Assembly (NCBI GenBank): GCA_900318375.1
Contig: ONKG01000026.1
Coordinates: 23,882-87,881 of the forward strand
Reading direction: 5' to 3'
DNA from: an uncultured Lachnospiraceae bacterium
GTDB taxonomy: Bacteria; Bacillota; Clostridia; Lachnospirales; Lachnospiraceae
DNA length: 64,000 nucleotides
Shown: one piece after another, positions 62,292 to 64,000 of the stretch
Layout: every line of letters starts with the position of its first letter
How positions within the stretch are numbered: position 1 is the stretch's first letter
Notes under the pieces: generated by a model
Databases searched by the model: none
What the model was told of the DNA's origin: nothing
What the model saw: the letters and a program-made list of their open reading frames with translations, nothing else
Made by a program: the position numbers and the translations under genes

Positions 62292-62692
62292 GTTGTCCCG
62301 AAACAAGCCTTCTCAAAGGGCCTGTATATGCAGCGGCGCAGAAATGCCCGGGTTCACCAATACAGATTTCTCCGGGTTCACCCGGGAAGAGATCCGCCCG
62401 GAAATCCGGAGCGGGCGCGCCCGCAGTCCGTAAAAATGGGGCCGGACCCTTCTGTTATTAACCATTTCCACATTTATTTTCGGAAAAACCATGAAAAATC
62501 GTACAATTTGTGAATTCCATTTCAGTAAAAGACTGTGATACTCTATAAGACGGATTATACAAAAAGCGCTGCGGCGCTATGCAGGGATGCAGAAATTCAG
62601 TTCATCCTGACATTCAGTTCATCCTGACATAAGGAACATAAGGAAATAGATAAAACAAGCTCCACCACACACGCAGAAGGAGGCAGACAATC
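62292..62692. other. Leader/promoter region of fhs
   Basis: No gene seen. Contains CCCGGGTTCACC and CCGGGTTCACCCGGG near 62348-62386, the palindrome GCGGGCGCGCCCGC at 62411-62424, and a direct repeat CAGTTCATCCTGACAT at about 62598-62630. I looked for THF- or ZTP-riboswitch cores and did not find them. Confidence 0.45.
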
Positions 62693-64000
62693 ATGGGATA
62701 TAAATCCGATATTGAAATCGCGCAGGAAGCACATCCGCAGAAAATCACGGAAATTGCCGCGGGACTCGGCATTGACGAGAAGTATATCGAGCAGTACGGC
62801 CACTACAAGGCAAAAATCGATTACAACTATCTCAAAGATCACGCAGACGCTCCCGACGGAAAACTGATCCTCGTGACCGCGATCACCCCCACCCCCGCAG
62901 GTGAGGGCAAGACCACGACCAGCGTCGGTCTGGCAGACGGCCTCCGCGCCATCGGCAAGAAAACTGTAGTCGCTCTCCGTGAGCCTTCCCTGGGACCGGT
63001 CTTCGGCATCAAGGGCGGCGCTGCAGGCGGCGGCTATGCGCAGGTCATTCCCATGGAAGACATCAACCTCCACTTCACCGGTGACTTCCACGCCATCGGC
63101 GCGGCCAACAACCTGCTCGCAGCCATGCTCGACAACCATATCCAGCAGGGCAATGCCCTCGGCATCGATGTCAAGCAGATCACCTGGAAGCGCGCAGTCG
63201 ACATGAACGACCGCCAGCTCAGAAATATCGTCGACGGTCTCGGCGGCCGCATGCAGGGCGTTCCCAGAGAGGACGGCTTCGAGATCACCGTCGCTTCCGA
63301 AATCATGGCAATCCTCTGCCTGGCAAGCGATATCACAGACCTCAAGGCACGCCTTGGCAGAACTATCGTCGCCTACACCTATGACGGCAAGCCCGTCACA
63401 GCACATGACCTGCACGCGGAAGGCGCAATGGCAGCCCTCCTCAAGGATGCCCTCAAGCCCAACCTGGTACAGACCCTGGAGCACACCCCCGCCTTTATCC
63501 ACGGCGGTCCCTTCGCCAACATCGCCCACGGCTGCAACAGCGTGACCGCGACCAGAATGGCACTCAAGCTCAGTGATTACACTGTCACTGAGGCAGGCTT
63601 CGCAGCAGACCTGGGCGCCGAGAAGTTCCTCGACATCAAGTGCCGCCTGGCTGACCTCCATCCCAGCGCAGTTGTTCTCGTAGCCACTGTCCGCGCCCTC
63701 AAGTACCACGGCGGCGTTCCCAAGGCTGACCTGAACAGCCAGAACCTTGAAGCACTGGAGAAGGGGCTTCCCAACCTGCTCCAGCACATCGACAATATCA
63801 AGAACGTATTCGGTCTGCCCTGCGTCGTGGCGATCAACGCTTTCCCGACCGACACCAAAGAAGAGCTCGACCTGGTTGAGGCCAAGTGCAGAGAGCTGGG
63901 TGTCAATGTCGCTCTGTCCGAAGTATGGGCAAAGGGCGGCGAAGGCGGCAAGGCTCTGGCACAGGAAGTCGTCCGTCTCTGCGAAGAGCCCAATGATTTC
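62693..64000 (+). CDS. fhs: Formate-tetrahydrofolate ligase, 3' end outside the window
   Basis: ATP-dependent formation of 10-formyl-tetrahydrofolate, a step of one-carbon metabolism and the Wood-Ljungdahl pathway. 436 codons are present without a stop; the family is about 555 residues, so roughly 120 are missing. Seen: [12 protein letters not shown] start, P-loop [12 protein letters not shown] (about 66-76), [31 protein letters not shown] and [22 protein letters not shown] precedes the ATG. Highly expressed codon style. Confidence 0.97.
   Translation, partial: MGYKSDIEIAQEAHPQKITEIAAGLGIDEKYIEQYGHYKAKIDYNYLKDHADAPDGKLILVTAITPTPAGEGKTTTSVGLADGLRAIGKKTVVALREPSLGPVFGIKGGAAGGGYAQVIPMEDINLHFTGDFHAIGAANNLLAAMLDNHIQQGNALGIDVKQITWKRAVDMNDRQLRNIVDGLGGRMQGVPREDGFEITVASEIMAILCLASDITDLKARLGRTIVAYTYDGKPVTAHDLHAEGAMAALLKDALKPNLVQTLEHTPAFIHGGPFANIAHGCNSVTATRMALKLSDYTVTEAGFAADLGAEKFLDIKCRLADLHPSAVVLVATVRALKYHGGVPKADLNSQNLEALEKGLPNLLQHIDNIKNVFGLPCVVAINAFPTDTKEELDLVEAKCRELGVNVALSEVWAKGGEGGKALAQEVVRLCEEPNDF

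Noticed and set aside
62292-62692. THF or ZTP riboswitch before fhs
   Set aside because: The conserved core sequences of these classes were not found by eye.
62597-63787. 396-codon frame opposite fhs
   Set aside because: Antisense shadow; the plus-strand frame is a clear formate-tetrahydrofolate ligase.
1-64000. tRNA or rRNA genes, IS transposases, prophage genes
   Set aside because: No T-loop GTTCGAAT-type signatures, rRNA segments, transposases or phage structural proteins were seen.

Overview
The window looks like a chromosomal segment of a moderately GC-rich clostridial Bacillota, most likely Lachnospiraceae. The reasons are strong AGGAGG-type ribosome binding sites, TTG starts, an acetogen-type formate-tetrahydrofolate ligase, a C_GCAxxG_C_C redox protein, a BspA-like leucine-rich repeat protein, choline/cell-wall-binding-type repeats on secreted cell-wall enzymes, and a XpaC-TelA pair. 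No rRNA, tRNA, prophage, IS transposase or CRISPR array was recognised. The taxonomic call is inference from gene content.

Layout. 0-10 kb: phosphoglucomutase, a membrane protein, a lipoprotein, a copper operon (csoR and a copA carrying a fused C-terminal copper chaperone, under two CsoR-like operators), a methyltransferase and a frameshifted MFS transporter. 10-18 kb: purine nucleoside phosphorylase, an anchored acidic protein, a large STAND ATPase-TPR protein with a small partner gene, an HD hydrolase and a MATE transporter. 18-26 kb: a minus-strand operon combining a glycosyltransferase with a repetitive basic tail, a flippase, a DegT aminotransferase, a WbqC-like protein, a radical SAM protein and an ATP-grasp-like protein. 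This looks like an uncharacterised surface-glycan or modified-sugar pathway. 26-39 kb: DNA repair (AlkD-like), PncC, a cell-wall amidase, an AAA-CYTH protein, FtsH with an overlapping mini-FakA domain protein, a 1312-residue CheB-CheR-PAS-kinase-receiver fusion and shikimate kinase.

39.3-45.5 kb is the most interesting region. Six co-directional plus-strand genes carry the parts of a lipid-linked amino-sugar decoration pathway: an RffA/WecE-like sugar aminotransferase, an undecaprenyl-phosphate-type glycosyltransferase, an ATP-grasp ligase, two half-size SMR/EamA membrane proteins (ArnE/ArnF-like) and a GtrII-like membrane glycosyltransferase. The logic resembles Arn or Gtr systems of Gram-negative bacteria, but in a Gram-positive genome and with an ATP-grasp enzyme added.

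45.6-64 kb: a secreted protein of unknown function, two tandem L,D-transpeptidases with an altered catalytic signature, a BspA-like protein built of three 627-bp repeats and ending in a zinc ribbon, TelA and XpaC, an orphan HicB, a second MATE pump, a second AAA-CYTH paralogue, a cysteine synthase gene broken by a small deletion, glucose-6-phosphate isomerase, and the start of formate-tetrahydrofolate ligase, which runs off the window.

Dispersed palindromic repeats are prominent. One family carries the GGGACGGTTCTG core and appears at five places, including a perfect 34-bp inverted repeat. A second (GTTACACGCCC...GTAAC) appears twice in leaders of plus-strand genes. Two genes (MFS, cysK) are visibly broken and should be checked against reads.
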